From Aquarana catesbeiana (lineage: Eukaryota; Chordata; Amphibia; Anura; Ranidae): a stretch of 64,000 bases of DNA. Where the stretch lies: NCBI RefSeq assembly GCF_042186555.1, contig NC_133333.1, positions 63,909,909 to 63,973,908 on the forward strand, read 5' to 3'. The position numbers and the translations under genes were made by a program. Each line of letters starts with the position of its first letter. The first letter of the stretch is position 1. Below the pieces are notes generated by a model that saw only the letters and a program-made list of their open reading frames with translations, did no database searches and had not been told where the DNA came from. This document shows positions 1 to 10,884 of this stretch, in pieces.

Positions 1-424
1 ATGATGAGGAAACATCACGGGAGGTCGGGGCTGACGTCTACAACAGGAAATGACGCAGCCCCGACATACACATCCATCTGTCCGGCCGGGTCTCGAGTTG
101 CCGGATTTTAGCGATGTTACGGCGCATGCGCTTGTGACGTCATTCAACGAAAAAATTGCAATAACAGAGGAAGGAAGCAGGTAGGCAAAAAACAGAAAAT
201 TACAATAGCTTGGGGATGTTGGGAGCCATGACAGGATAAAAAGTATTAAATTAGAGTATACAACCGCTTTAACAATCATTAAAATAACCCTGCAAAAGCA
301 CAGAGACAAACTAAGAGGGGATCCTAGAGAATTTACTGGTGAGAGAATGGAAGGTAGATAGGGCTAGATGCTTGAATCAGTGTGAGTGGGGGAAGCGGGT
401 TTGTTTAGTTAATAAAAACACTAA
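1..424. other. Flank left of the Harbinger element, no gene
   Basis: No convincing coding region is visible. The first 150 bases are GC-rich with CpGs and a gcgcatgcgc palindrome. The rest is AT-rich and ends in the TAA target site used by the Harbinger element that starts at 425. Because that element is an insertion, this flank was once continuous with 24572 onward, where a LINE-type 3' tail is found, so part of it could belong to the same old LINE. I could not confirm that. Confidence 0.4.
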
Positions 425-444
425 TGCCCCGTACACACGGTCGG
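425..444 (+). repeat. Harbinger left terminal inverted repeat
   Basis: Begins TGCCCCGTACACA directly after the TAA duplication. The adjacent 200 bases hold further short copies of the ACCGTGTGTG / TCGGA theme in both orientations, which look like subterminal transposase-binding repeats. Confidence 0.8.
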
Positions 445-932
445 ATTTTCCAATGGAAAATGTGCGATCGGAGCGTGTTGTCTGAAATTCCGACCGTGTG
501 TGGGCTCCATCGGACTTTTTCCATCGGATTTTCCGACACACAAAGTTTGAGAGCAGGCTATAAAATTTTCCGACAACAAAATCCGATCGCGTCAATTCTG
601 ACCGTGTGTGGACAATTCCAACGCACAAAGTGCCACGCATGCTCAGAAGAAATTCCGAGATGGAACAGCTCGGCCTGGTAAAATTAGCGTTCGGAATGGA
701 TAGAGCACTTTCGTCACGCTGCAATGTTTAAAATTGTTTAATACAGCGCACTCTCTTCTTCTTTATAATGTGAGAAGAATTAAGTAGTTTTGCTGCTCAT
801 ATTCACACAGACTTCTCACAAACTTCTTTCTTTATTATTTATCGTGATTCCCTCAATATATTTTGATTTGTCACATCTGACCAAATTTGTTTTTTGTTGT
901 TTTATTTTTGATTTGTATTTTTTTCAAGGCTG
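445..932. other. Harbinger left subterminal region, non-coding
   Basis: Up to about 700 this is the typical subterminal sequence with repeated ccgtgtgtg and tcggaa motifs. From about 720 it becomes T-rich and ends at the target site of the L1 insertion (913-932). Joined to 7140 onward after removing the L1, it forms one continuous Harbinger stretch. No believable gene is present. Confidence 0.6.
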
Positions 933-1208
933 TTTTTTTTTGGGGGGGGGGGTTGTATTTGTTTTTTTTCTTTTTTTTTTTTTTAAATATTTATTTATAT
1001 AAATTTTCCAATACAAAAAAATAAATAGCTCTCTTCCAACAAAGAGTCTACATCAACATTTTTAACAATAACATTCCATTATATACCCACTTACATTCCC
1101 CCCCTCCTCCCCCCTCTTACCCTCCCCAGCCCCCCCTCTGCAGATATTCATTATAATGCTACATAGGGTACACCTGTTGTACCTGAGCTATCCAGAATCC
1201 CCTCCCCA

Positions 1209-4200
1209 TCAGTCCCACCTTGTTACCTCCTTCAGGTAGCTCCAAGAACTTTTATACTTCTGCCATACTGCCCATTTATCCACCCGGTCTTCCCCCTCGT
1301 CCGTGTAGACTCCCTCTCCATTCACTCCCTCCATGTTATATATTTCATTTATACAGAAGAGCCAGTCTCGAATATTTGGACTATCTGGATCCAACCAGTT
1401 CCTCACAATCTGCCTCTTGGCCGAGTCCAGCAATATGGGAACTATAGAATTTTGATATTGCTTAATGGGCTCTTCCGTACCATGAAATAAACAGACCCAT
1501 TGATCTTCTACCACTGTTTTGCCCATGATGGCTTTAGTCAGTTTTATTATTTTCTCCCAGAAGATTTTGACGACAGCGCACTCCCACCAAATATGCGCCA
1601 TCATCCCCACAGCCCCACACCCCCTCCAACATTTGTCCGATTTTGCCGAGTCGAACTTATTTATTTTGTCTGGGGTGGCATACCACCTTGCTAGACATTT
1701 AAAATTTATCTTAGTCCGCTTACTGTCTACTGCTGATTTATGTAACATCTTCAGAATCTTCCCTAATGTGAAATTACTGCACCGTGACCCTAACTCCCTT
1801 TCCCATGCCTTAATATACTGGGGCACCTCCAGCTCCTCCCTCTCGCTCAAAACTTTATAAATTTGTGAGACCAGGCCCCTCTGCCGCTCCCCCTCACAGA
1901 GCCCCTCTGCCGCTCCCCCTCAAGAGGCCTGTACTCTTCCCTACTTCTGAGTGGTTTCGGCAATTTCCCAATGAAAAGAGACAGCTGGAGGTACCTCCAC
2001 GGATCAATAGAAAACTTCTCAGACTTATCTTTTAATTCAGAATACGTGCATATTTTCCCTTCTCTAATTACATCTTTTAATTGTATGCTGTCCCTTTTAA
2101 TCCAGTTCCCTCCCACCTCCCTCCTCCCCGGTTCAAAAAAAATATTCTCTTTCAGATATATCAAAGGTGAATTGTACGTCCACTTATTGTGGATGTGGAC
2201 CTGATCCCACAACTTCAAAGCATTATGTGTTAGTGCCGACGTTTCTGTGCTCAGTGTTCTAAACTTTGGTGGGTTCCAAATTATGTGACTTAAGTCCCTA
2301 CTACTCAAACTGTGTTCTATATTTACCCACCTCCTATCCAAAGTCCCCTTTGACTATTCTATAACTCGTGTAAGTACCACTGATTTATAATATTTATTAA
2401 AGTCTGGCAACGCAAGCCCTCCTTTTTCTTTCCTCCTACTCAGGACCGATCTAGTGATTCGTGATTTTTTGCCACCCCAGACAAACCTCGATATCAGGCC
2501 CCTTAAGGCCCTAAAATACGACTGAGGGAGAGGGATAGGGAGCATCTGGAACTTATACAGTATTTTAGGCGTTATAGCCATTTTCACGGCATTGATGCGG
2601 CCGATCCATGAAAGGGGGCGGGAGGCCAGGCCTCTGACTTCTCGTCTAATTTCGTCCAACAGTGGGATGTAGTTGTTCAAATACATTCCCTTCAGGTTGT
2701 TCGATAACTTGACTCCCAAATAGCTAATCGCCTTCCTCCAAGGGAAGGAAAACGACCCTGCAAGGTTCTTTTTCTCTTGTATTCCCACGTTCACATTGAG
2801 CACCTCAGACTTCCCGAGGTTAATTTTAAAATTTGAGATTTCCCCAAATCTTTTAGGAACCCTCAAAATATTCGGGATCGTAATCTTAGGATTTATGTTC
2901 CTCTGAACCTATCCTCACCCCGCTACAGTCTGGGTTATTACGAATGGTAGATAATAAAGGTTCCAAGGTCAGGACAAATAGTAGGGGGGGCAATGGGCAC
3001 CCCTGCCTGGTGCCATTATCCAACGGGAAGGGCTCAGAGGAAACTCCATTCGTCTTTACAAATGCCGTTGGCCTGGTATAAAGTATTTTAACCCAGGAGA
3101 TAAATCTTGGGCCTATTCCCTTATTTCTAGAGTTTTGATCATACACCCCCAGTCTACCCTGTCAAATGCTTTTTCTGCGTCCAATGACAGGAATAGAACT
3201 GGGGGCCCCCTCATTTAGTGGACTCTACCAGGAGTACTGAACGCACTCCATTGTCCCTACTCTGCCTTCCCGGCACAAAACCCACCTGATCTGGGTGCAC
3301 CAGGGTGGTCATTCTGTCCCTTAGTCTTCCTGCCAAAACTTTGGCGTATAGCTTTACGTCGGCGTTTAATAATGAAATGGGTCTGTAGCTAGAGCACTGC
3401 TCCCTATTTTTGCCTTCTTTGTGAATTAATGTTATGGCCACTACCAAGGCCTCTCCCTCCATTGTGCAGTTAGTGCCCAATTCATTGCAATAATGGCTTA
3501 ATCTGGGTACCAGGATATGTTTAAATTTTTCCATGTATAATGAGGTGAATCCATCGGGGCCAGGACTTTTCCCCTTGGGCATACTCTTTAGAGCAGCAAG
3601 TATCTCCTCCTCCTCTATAGGTCTGTGAAGGAGGTCTCTCTCCTCTTCAGATACCTTGACTACCCCTGCCTCCTTTAGGAATTCTTCCATCTTCCCCACC
3701 TTTGCACTTTCTCCTAATCCCTTTTGTCTAATAGAGTATAGGTCTTTAAAATACTTTCTAAACTCTTCCGCTATTCCTTTACTTGTACCTACTACTTCTC
3801 CTTTTTTATTTTGTATTTTCTCGATGTAGTTCCTCTCCCTTTTCTTTCTCAATATCCTTGCCAGGTGTTTACTTGTTTTATTACCCCGCACATATCTGTC
3901 TTTTGTTAATTTATTGAGGGCTCTTTTTGACTCTTGCTCCATACTGTCTCTCAACTCTTCCCTTTTTGCAACTAATTGTCGGTAGCTGTCCTGACTTTGG
4001 CCTTTCAATTTTTTATGATCCTGTTCTAATACCAGAATTTCCTCAATGAACTTTTCCCTTTCCTCTCTTCTTTTTCTTTTTAACCCCGCCCCTATGGATA
4101 TCAGTACCCCTCTTATATACGCTTTATGCGTCTCCCATAACACCGACGATGAAATTTCTCCTGTATCGTTAACTCTGAAGAAAAATTCAATTTCCTCCTG

Positions 4201-4995
4201 AATCTTTTCTAAAACTTTTTGATCCATGAGTAAATTTTCGTTCAACTTCCATGAATAGAGCTGTCTTTGTGGTTCTGTAATCCTAATTTTTAATGTAACT
4301 GGCGCGTGGTCTGATAAGGAAGTAACCTCTATTCTGGACTCCTCGACAAGATCCAATAAACTGTGATCCAGCAATATGTAATCCAGTCTCGAGTACGTCC
4401 CGTGCACAGGGGAGAAAAAGGTATAATCTATAGTTTTTACATGTTGCGTCCTCCACACATCTATTAGATGGCATTACTGTAGCCGTCGCTTAATCATGCT
4501 CAATTGAGCCTTACTTGTCCTCTGTGCCCAGGACGTACTATCCTGGACAGGGTCCAGGCAGAAGTTAAAGTCCCCTGCCAACACCACCTCTCCCTCCCTG
4601 AATTCCGCCAGTTTGGAGAGCACCCCTTTTAGAAAAACAATCGGGTTTTTATTGGGGCAGTAAACATTAACCAAAGTGAGCTTTTTCTTCTCCAGGGTAC
4701 CCTTAAGAAATAGGAATCGGCCCTCTGGGTACGTCAACCTCCCCACTTCTGAGAATTTAACGGAACCAGAAAACCCTATTGCCACGCCCTTAGATCTCCT
4801 TATTGGTGTATCGCTGTAATACCAGATGGGCAACCGTGGGGAGTATAATTTTATATTTGATTCCTGGGTCAAGTGAGTTTCCTGGAGGAATACTACATCC
4901 GCTCTGTAATGTTGGAGCTCCTTGAGAATCTTATGTCTTTTTCCTGGGGAGTTCAGACCCTTAACGTTATAAGACACCAATTTTAACTCAGGCAT
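1209..4995 (-). pseudogene. L1 ORF2 (endonuclease and reverse transcriptase), broken
   Basis: The N-terminal APE endonuclease starts at the ATG at 4995 (MPELKLVSYNVKGLNSPGKR) and shows the QETH and AGDFN motifs. The frame breaks near 4460-4475 and resumes with the SDHAP motif of the endonuclease (frame 4458-3211). That same frame continues into the RT fingers, with GPDG and the YRPISLLN block. A second break near 3211 precedes NGTRQGCPL in 3146-2886. The expected FADD active-site box should follow EEHK near 2885 but is missing: about 30-40 bases are deleted there and the sequence jumps to the block upstream of FGEISNFKINLGKSE. The RT thumb (2866-2354), the connecting region (2341-1847) and a C-terminal CCHC-like knuckle (CWRGCG, H and C residues near 1600) follow in further frames. 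About five frame breaks make it non-functional. Confidence 0.93.
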
Positions 4996-5305
4996 AAATA
5001 TAATTCATCCCTCTATCTATAACAACCTCTGTGTACTCCCTCTCTGCAGATAGGGGCCCCCCTCCCTCCTCCCTCCCCTCCCCCCCTCCAGGCCCTGCCA
5101 GCCTTAAGCCCGCGCATGTGAATCCAGCTAGATCTCATATCGCGAGCCTCTTTCCCAGGGGTGACGCTCCTCAGGTGGCCACCGGTGCCCCCCGCCCTGT
5201 CACCCTAGATGATAGGGTAGTGGGCTAGTGAGGGAAAGTGATCTAAGGGAAAGTCCTCTTTCCTTCTCTTCTTCTTGCCCAGTCCACTTGTCTCTTGTCT
5301 TCTTT

Positions 5306-6289
5306 CTATTTCCCTGGTGTGGGGACTTCTGGTGTAGGGATCCCCAGATTTTCACAAAAGTCCAGAATCTCCTCCGGAAACCTCATCTTATGTGTTCTGC
5401 CCTCTTTTGTTACCAGCAGGGATGTTGAGAACCCCCAACTATATTTTAGATTGGCCTTCTTCAGTTGGTCCAGCAGGGGTTTTAGTTGCCTTCTTCTTGC
5501 CAGTGTTCCCGCTGATAAATCTGAAAAGATTCTTAACTCTTTGTTATCAAAACTTATTGGGGAAGCCCCTCTGAGATTGGTCCATATCTTCTCCTTGTCT
5601 TCATACGAGTGAAATTTGACTATTACATCTCTTGGGATATCTTGTCTTATATTTGGAGGTTTTCTGATCCTGTGAACCCTTTCAATCCTCAGAACCTCGT
5701 CTTCCCTTCTTCCTAGGATTGGTTTAAAGATTTTCTGCACCTTATTCCTTAAATCCTCATTCTGTTGTTCAGGGAGATCTCTTATTTGCAGGTTTTGTCG
5801 ACTGCTTTGATTTTCTTGTTCTTCCAGTTTGTAAACCAGTAAACGTTTATCATTTTGCATTTTCTTCATTTGCTCTTTTAAATCCTGTAGCTCTTTCGTC
5901 TGGGAATCTGAGGCTTCTTCTATTTCTTCCACTCTGCGTAACAAATGACTCATGTCCGACCAAACATTAAATATTTCTGATTTAATAACATTTTTCAACT
6001 TAGTGAACATTTCTGTCATTTTTATTTTATTTATAAAGAGTGCAGTGTTTCTCAGTTCCTCCAGATCACTCATGGCTCCTGCGCCCTCTTGCTCCATATC
6101 TTCTCTGGGCTTCTCCCCCTGTCCCCCTTTTTGTTTCAACTGGGTTTTTTTGTCTTTCGTTCCTGCTTGTTTCATGTCCGCAACCGGACTTTTGGCACTC
6201 ACTTCTTTGAGGTACTTCTGTATTGTACTAGAGTTGAGGCTCTCCCTGGGGGTCTTGGGTTCCGCTGTTTTCTGGTTCCGTCCTCTCAT
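5306..6289 (-). CDS. L1 ORF1 protein, open, 327 aa
   Basis: An L1-type ORF1 protein, the RNA-binding chaperone that packages LINE RNA. The start is the ATG at 6287-6289 and the frame is uninterrupted for 327 residues, within the family's usual length. Residues 1-75 are basic and low in complexity. Residues about 80-160 are a heptad-rich coiled coil (RRVEEIEEASDSQTKELQDL), as needed for trimerisation. The middle (about 160-240) matches the L1 RRM region with the RQNLQIRDLPE and RIERVHRI blocks, and the C-terminal domain follows (SAGTLARRRQLKPLLDQLK). It lies 310 bases upstream of ORF2. The frame is intact although ORF2 is shattered, probably by chance or short time, since a dead copy is not selected. 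Confidence 0.93.
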   Translation of the reverse strand: MRGRNQKTAEPKTPRESLNSSTIQKYLKEVSAKSPVADMKQAGTKDKKTQLKQKGGQGEKPREDMEQEGAGAMSDLEELRNTALFINKIKMTEMFTKLKNVIKSEIFNVWSDMSHLLRRVEEIEEASDSQTKELQDLKEQMKKMQNDKRLLVYKLEEQENQSSRQNLQIRDLPEQQNEDLRNKVQKIFKPILGRREDEVLRIERVHRIRKPPNIRQDIPRDVIVKFHSYEDKEKIWTNLRGASPISFDNKELRIFSDLSAGTLARRRQLKPLLDQLKKANLKYSWGFSTSLLVTKEGRTHKMRFPEEILDFCENLGIPTPEVPTPGK

Positions 6290-7119
6290 GCTTCGCCTGG
6301 CTTGCTTTTAGTGATATCAGTTTCCAAGACTCTGTTTGCAGTAGTCTTGTACCCACCTTCCACCCGCTATCCAGCCCTTGAAGCTCCGTGTAGGACTCCC
6401 TAGTGAAACTATTTAGCTGTAATTAGTTTCCGTCTATCCGGGGGCCGGGCGCTCTGCAGCGCCTCTAAGCCTTCCTGGTTCCGAAACCCCTTTCTGCGGA
6501 TTCCCCACCTCCTGTCTGTTTGTCACTTTCTTGCAATCAAGCACTCAGTCCCGGAATCTATGGACACACTCTTATGTTGCCTTTTCCTTTTCTTCCCCTT
6601 ATTTCTTCCCCTTTCCTCCTCCTATAATTATCATCCAACCTCTCCAGTCCTTCTCATTTGTCATTTAACAGTTCAGAATATCATGTAATCATACCTGGGG
6701 AGGTGATCTTCTTTAGTGCTGTAGACTCACCATTTCCTTGTTTTATATACTGCTCTGGTGTTCCCGTTTGTTCTAATGGCGTCCAATTCCAGGGTGGGAT
6801 GAGAGGGGGGAAGAACCGCTACACGCATATCCTTGCTGCCTATGTCAAGTACTTCACTGTTGAATAGGCTCTGTTGGGGAACGCTGCCATATGGGGAATC
6901 CTATCCCCGCCGTCTCCGAGCTCTCTGTCACACTTCCAGCTCTGGAGCTCCGTTCGCATGTCACTCCCCCCCGCTGTATATTCTGCCGGAGGGTTGTCTC
7001 TCCCACTGTTACTGAAGTGGCAGAGTAGCTTGCAGCGTCATCCAGGTTTCTCAGTGCACAAGGCGGCCGCAGTCTCTCACCTCGCTGCTCGCCTCGTACA
7101 CGCCTCCACCCCCCACTCC
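6290..7119 (-). promoter_or_regulatory. L1 5' UTR, probable internal promoter region
   Basis: This 830-base stretch between the 5' target duplication and ORF1 has no coding potential and is GC-rich toward its 5' end (cggccgc and repeated cgcctc blocks around 7060-7110). Its position and length fit a LINE 5' UTR with internal promoter. No specific factor site is claimed. Confidence 0.55.
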
Positions 7120-7139
7120 TTGTATTTGTTTCAAGGCTG

Positions 7140-7466
7140 ATTTTTGTTTTATTTTTTACTGGTTTTACTACATAATATTTTTGTGTGTGTTTTGTGTGTC
7201 AAGTTACCACAACACCATTGGTATCTTGTATTATTTAATCTTAAGGAGATTGCTTGGTGTTGGTGTCCCTTGTTAATTTCACATTGTATTTCTGAAATGT
7301 ACCTGCCTCCTCACAAACAAATTGTCCTTTTTGAAGGAAAACACACATAGGCGAGTATAATTTAACCAAAAATTCCTTTATTAAGGGCTCAGAACCAAAC
7401 AAAGAGGGAGGCAACGCTGGATAAACATCATAAATTGGCGAAGCCTTGGACCCCCAGGGCAGACAT
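7140..7466. other. Harbinger interior between two insertions
   Basis: An AT-rich remnant of the Harbinger element between the L1 and the LTR retrotransposon. On the minus strand it contains an AATAAAG signal near 7373-7383, which may be the 3' end of the Harbinger MADF transcript. The last five bases (7462-7466, gacat) are the left copy of the LTR element's target duplication. Confidence 0.45.
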
Positions 7467-8121
7467 TGTCACGGAACGCCCCACACTCCGCTTGAGTGTT
7501 TCCGTCATATACCGCTTCCTAAGTTCTGAAACACGAGTCCAATGGATCTGGCTATAGGAACCCCAAGAACTAGACAACACCAGTCTTGGAGTACATCAGA
7601 ACTGCCTTTATTTTGAGATCTCACAGACCTTTATACAGCAGGGATGACTCAAAGCTAACCTAATTAACATGACCTAATTTACTACAAAATGTACCCAGAC
7701 CAGATGACAGTCTTGTGGGCACCGAGCTTCACACATTAATACAATTAACAATACAAACAACAATCTCCCCCCTCCTCAGCCTAGACCATTCGTCTATTAG
7801 CCAGGGCTGGTGGCTAATGTGATCAGCTCTCTCAATTAACATAAACACATGTTGATAACACCAGCATCTCCTCACAGGATGTGTCCCAGCAGAATGAATC
7901 AGTCTTATCAGCAGGGGGCTGCTGGAGGAATCCCCCCTCCCTCTTCAGGGACACAAATATACAGTAAGAAGTCCCCATACAATATATACATGACTGAGTC
8001 CGATTAATACAGTTCAGATTGGATTTCTCATTCACCTCAAATGCTAGGGCCCATAATCGGTGGGCAGCAGGCTTGCATACAGTCCTCTCCAACAGCTTCT
8101 GTTCTGGCTCTGTCTGTGACA
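7467..8121 (-). repeat. 3' LTR of the non-autonomous LTR element
   Basis: 655 bp, TG...CA ends, and the direct repeat of 10225-10879. In the minus orientation it is the downstream LTR. The end of the internal ORF reads about 75 bases into it before stopping at 8044. Confidence 0.93.
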
Positions 8122-9520
8122 TTTCTCCCCTTTCGGCAGGAGACTAACACAGGAGGAGACCCCAGACGGGTTGACTCCGAAGTTAGTAAACAGCTCCAGT
8201 CCTCTACTGCCTGTACCCACACAGTACCCCAAACAAATGATTCCAAACAAAGCATTACTCACCCAGCCATCCTCTGCCTCTCTCAGAGAACATATCTGCC
8301 GCTGGGGAGAGGCCTGGACTGGCTCTTCTCCCTGGAATCCTTTCTGCCGCTGGAGAGAAGACAGGGTGTCTGGGCTCACTCTGTCATGCTGTTGGGGATC
8401 TGGGCCCACTGCCCAGCATCCCTGGAGTATACAGGTGGAGACTGAAGTCCCATCCACCTTCACAGGAAATCCATCCTCTGTTAGTTGAGGGCAGAGTCCA
8501 GCAGTCCTCGGCCCTGTTGCCAGCCCTTCTGCTGGAAACCCCACACCATCTGTTCCGGCTAACTGTTGGAGAGGGAGGCCGACTGCCCCGCCTCCCTGGA
8601 ACTCTGTAGTTGTTGCCGGTGCTGGGCAGAGGTTGGTAGCACTCTGCCCTGTTGCCAGCACTTCTGCTGGGGACTCCGCATCCTCTGCTCCGGCTAACTG
8701 TTGGGGCAGGCAGCTGGCTTCCTCCACTCCCAAACTGTGTAGCTGCCATTGGGGAGGTGAGCCGGCTGCTTCCTTTTCCATTCCCTCATCTGGCTGCTGG
8801 GACGACATGTCGATGGTACTGTCTCCCAGGTACACGGATCTTTGCTGGGGAGGAAAGCCCACTTCCTCCACCCTGGCCAACTGTTGGGGAGGGACAACAC
8901 ACACCTCCTCTCCCTTCTCCCCCTGTATCTGCTGCTGGGAAGTGATTGCCATCTTCTCACCCTGAGCCTCCACAATTGCTGCAGGTGTGGGGCAGAGGTC
9001 TTGGACCCTCTGTCCGGTTGCCAGCACTTCTGCTGGGGGTTTGCTAGGTGGTTCCTCCTCTACAGAAATGTCTATTAAATCCCCAGTCTCTGGAAGTGGT
9101 AAAAGTGTGGGACAGAGGTCTTGGACCCTCTGTTCAGTTTACCAGATCTTCAGCTGGAGAAGTTTGTTTTAACTCCATAGATGCTGCTGGCAGAAAATCA
9201 CATGTCCCTGTCAGTGTTGTGGGAGAAAGGCCGACTACCTCTTCTCTCAGGAAGGCCGAAGCCACTGTTGGTGCTGGGCAGAACACAGTGAACTTTGGCC
9301 CTGATAGCAGCTCTTCTGCTGGAGGCTCATCAGGTTGTTCTTCCTCAGCAGAAAAGTCTATCAAATCCCATGTCTCTGCAACTGATGTCTGGGAATAGAG
9401 GTTCACCATCTCCTGTCCATGGAACCCAGAAGATGTTATCATTTCTGGACAGAGGTTAGCAGAGCTCTGCCCTGTTGTCAGCACTTCAGGTTTGGGGACG
9501 GCAATCTCCGGATTTTCCAC
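8044..9520 (-). CDS. Repetitive Gln/Pro-rich ORF of the LTR element (one frameshift)
   Basis: A protein of no recognised function, made of diverged repeats of roughly 30-40 residues. Each repeat combines a PAEVLATGQ-type block, an LCP-x-P block and a QQLAG / VGFP block (for example near 9020, 8670 and 8520). It follows ORF 9478-10116 in another frame, and a single indel near 9135 splits it into 9520-9134 and 9133-8044. The first part overlaps the end of the upstream ORF around 9480-9520, so either programmed frameshifting or a mutation joins them. The C-terminus crosses the polypurine tract and ends inside the 3' LTR. The repeats could be a captured host sequence or a fast-evolving structural region. 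No zinc knuckle or catalytic motif is visible. Confidence 0.6.
8122..8136 (-). promoter_or_regulatory. Polypurine tract (plus-strand primer)
   Basis: On the minus strand the sequence CGAAAGGGGAGAAA lies directly against the 3' LTR, as a polypurine tract should. It is also in frame inside the internal ORF. Confidence 0.8.
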
Positions 9521-10116
9521 TGCCGATTCTCTGGCATGTGCTGAACTTGTTCTAGCAGTTTCCTGTATGCCCTTTCCAGATGCTGTTCCTTCCTTAGCAA
9601 ATGGTCCAGATCAGGTTTGAGCTCTGAGACCCCTGCAAGACCGAGCATAGACTCTCTATAGTCTCTCATGTCCTCAAGGTCAGGTTCCCCCTCATCGCCA
9701 AACATAAAAAGATCTGTAAGGTTCTCCCACAGCAATCCAGGGCCGCCAAAGTCATATCCCTCCGGAGAGCATTCTGTTGTCTCCCCTAAATATCCCTCCT
9801 CTGCGTGCCATTGCAGAGCCCGATAACGATTGTCCAGCTCTATCTCCTGCTGGACCAACCTGTCCAACTCAGTCACCCATTGCTTCTGGGGCTGCTCTCC
9901 CAGGAATGCCATCCGCAATGCCCGTTGGTCACTGGCCCGTTGCTCTTGGGTTGGAAAGCACTTGCCCTGTTTTATACCAGCGAGACGGAGGGCTGCAATC
10001 CAGAGCTCCACCCGAATCAGCTGCCTGAGCTCCAGGTATTCATCCTCAGACACAGTCCTGGTGTACGTTGAAAGGATGATCCGCAGCAGCCCCGGGAATT
10101 CTGATGCCAGGTCCAT
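9478..10116 (-). CDS. Putative Gag-like protein of the LTR element, 212 aa
   Basis: The first ORF downstream of the 5' LTR, 212 residues, starting at an ATG 109 bases inside the LTR boundary. The composition is mixed helical: residues 1-60 are hydrophobic and acidic (MDLASEFPGLLRIILSTYTR at the start), residues 75-110 are a predicted helix (TELDRLVQQEIELDNRYRAL), 120-160 are acidic, and 165-205 are a second helix (LDHLLRKEQHLERAYRKLLE). No CCHC knuckle, protease or polymerase motif follows. Position argues for a Gag-like or packaging role, but I do not recognise the family. A captured cellular exon is the alternative. Confidence 0.6.
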   Translation of the reverse strand: MDLASEFPGLLRIILSTYTRTVSEDEYLELRQLIRVELWIAALRLAGIKQGKCFPTQEQRASDQRALRMAFLGEQPQKQWVTELDRLVQQEIELDNRYRALQWHAEEGYLGETTECSPEGYDFGGPGLLWENLTDLFMFGDEGEPDLEDMRDYRESMLGLAGVSELKPDLDHLLRKEQHLERAYRKLLEQVQHMPENRQWKIRRLPSPNLKC

Positions 10117-10206
10117 ATCTCCGCTGGGGTGACTGAAGTCTGCTATGCTGATCTTGGATCCAGTTGGAGGTTTGGATGTCCCAGACTTCAGACTTCAGGA
10201 AGCTTT

Positions 10207-10224
10207 CCCGCTGCTTGCCACCAA
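10207..10224 (-). promoter_or_regulatory. Primer binding site position
   Basis: On the minus strand the bases directly after the 5' LTR read TTGGTGGCAAGCAGCGGG. The TGGTGGC start is the usual complement of a tRNA 3' end (with CCA), so this is the expected (-) strand primer site. The tRNA was not identified. Confidence 0.6.
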
Positions 10225-10879
10225 TGTCACGGAACGCCCCACACTCCGCTTGACTGCTTCCGTCATATACCGCTTCCTAAGTTCTGAAACACGAGTCCAA
10301 TGGATCTGGCTATAGGAACCCCAAGAACTAGACAACACCAGTCTTGGAGTACATCAGAACTGCCTTTATTTTGAGATCTCACAGACCTTTATACAGCAGG
10401 GATGACTCAAAGCTAACCTAATTAACATGACCTAATTTACTACAAAATGTACCCAGACCAGATGACAGTCTTGTGGGCACCGAGCTTCACACATTAATAC
10501 AATTAACAATACAAACAACAATCTCCCCCCTCCTCCGCCTAGACCATTCGTCTATTAGCCAGAGCTGGTGGCTAATGTGATCAGCTCTCTCAATTAACAT
10601 AAACACATGTTGATAACACCAGCATCTCCTCACAGGATGTGTCCCAGCAGAATGAATCAGTCTTATCAGCAGGGGGCTGCTGGAGGAATCCCCCCTCCCT
10701 CTTCAGGGACACAAATATACAGTAAGGAGTCCCCATACAATATATACATGACTGAGTCCGATTAATACAGTTCAGATTGGATTTCTCATTCACCTCAAAT
10801 GCTAGGGCCCATAATCGGTGGGCAGCAGGCTTGCATACAGTCCTCTCCAACAGCTTCTGTTCTGGCTCTGTCTGTGACA
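10225..10879 (-). repeat. 5' LTR of the non-autonomous LTR element
   Basis: 655 bp, ends TGTCACGG and GTGACA on the plus strand, same length as its partner. The adjacent gacat (10880-10884) completes the target duplication. Confidence 0.93.
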
Positions 10880-10884
10880 GACAT

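Larger units (their letters stand above)
933..7119 (-). mobile_element. L1/Tx1-type LINE, near full length, minus strand
   Basis: A complete-looking non-LTR retrotransposon. On the minus strand it runs from a GC-rich 5' UTR (7119-6290) through ORF1 (6289-5306) and ORF2 (4995-1209) to a 3' UTR that ends in a poly(A) tail, seen as a T-rich run on the plus strand at about 933-984. A 20-bp target duplication flanks it: 913-932 and 7120-7139, with one mismatch. This is direct evidence of target-primed insertion into the surrounding Harbinger. ORF1 is open, whereas ORF2 has several frameshifts and has lost its catalytic FADD box, so the copy cannot mobilise itself. Confidence 0.92.
7467..10879 (-). 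mobile_element. Non-autonomous LTR retrotransposon, minus strand
   Basis: Two 655-bp direct repeats (7467-8121 and 10225-10879), each beginning TGTCACGG and ending GTGACA, flank a 2.1-kb interior. The 5-bp target duplication gacat occurs at 7462-7466 and 10880-10884. The two LTRs differ at only a handful of positions in the stretches I compared, so insertion is fairly recent. Read on the minus strand, the interior has a primer-binding-site position next to the right LTR, a long ORF, and a purine-rich tract next to the left LTR. No reverse transcriptase, protease or integrase motif is present, so it must depend on a partner element. The 5-bp duplication fits a Gypsy-type integrase, but the superfamily is not proven. 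Confidence 0.93.

Noticed and set aside
5228..6403. Plus-strand frames opposite L1 ORF1
   Set aside because: Shadow frames; the minus strand carries the recognisable L1 protein.
8384..8975. Alternative frames over the repetitive LTR-element ORF
   Set aside because: Overlap the longer repetitive frame and gain their openness from its composition.
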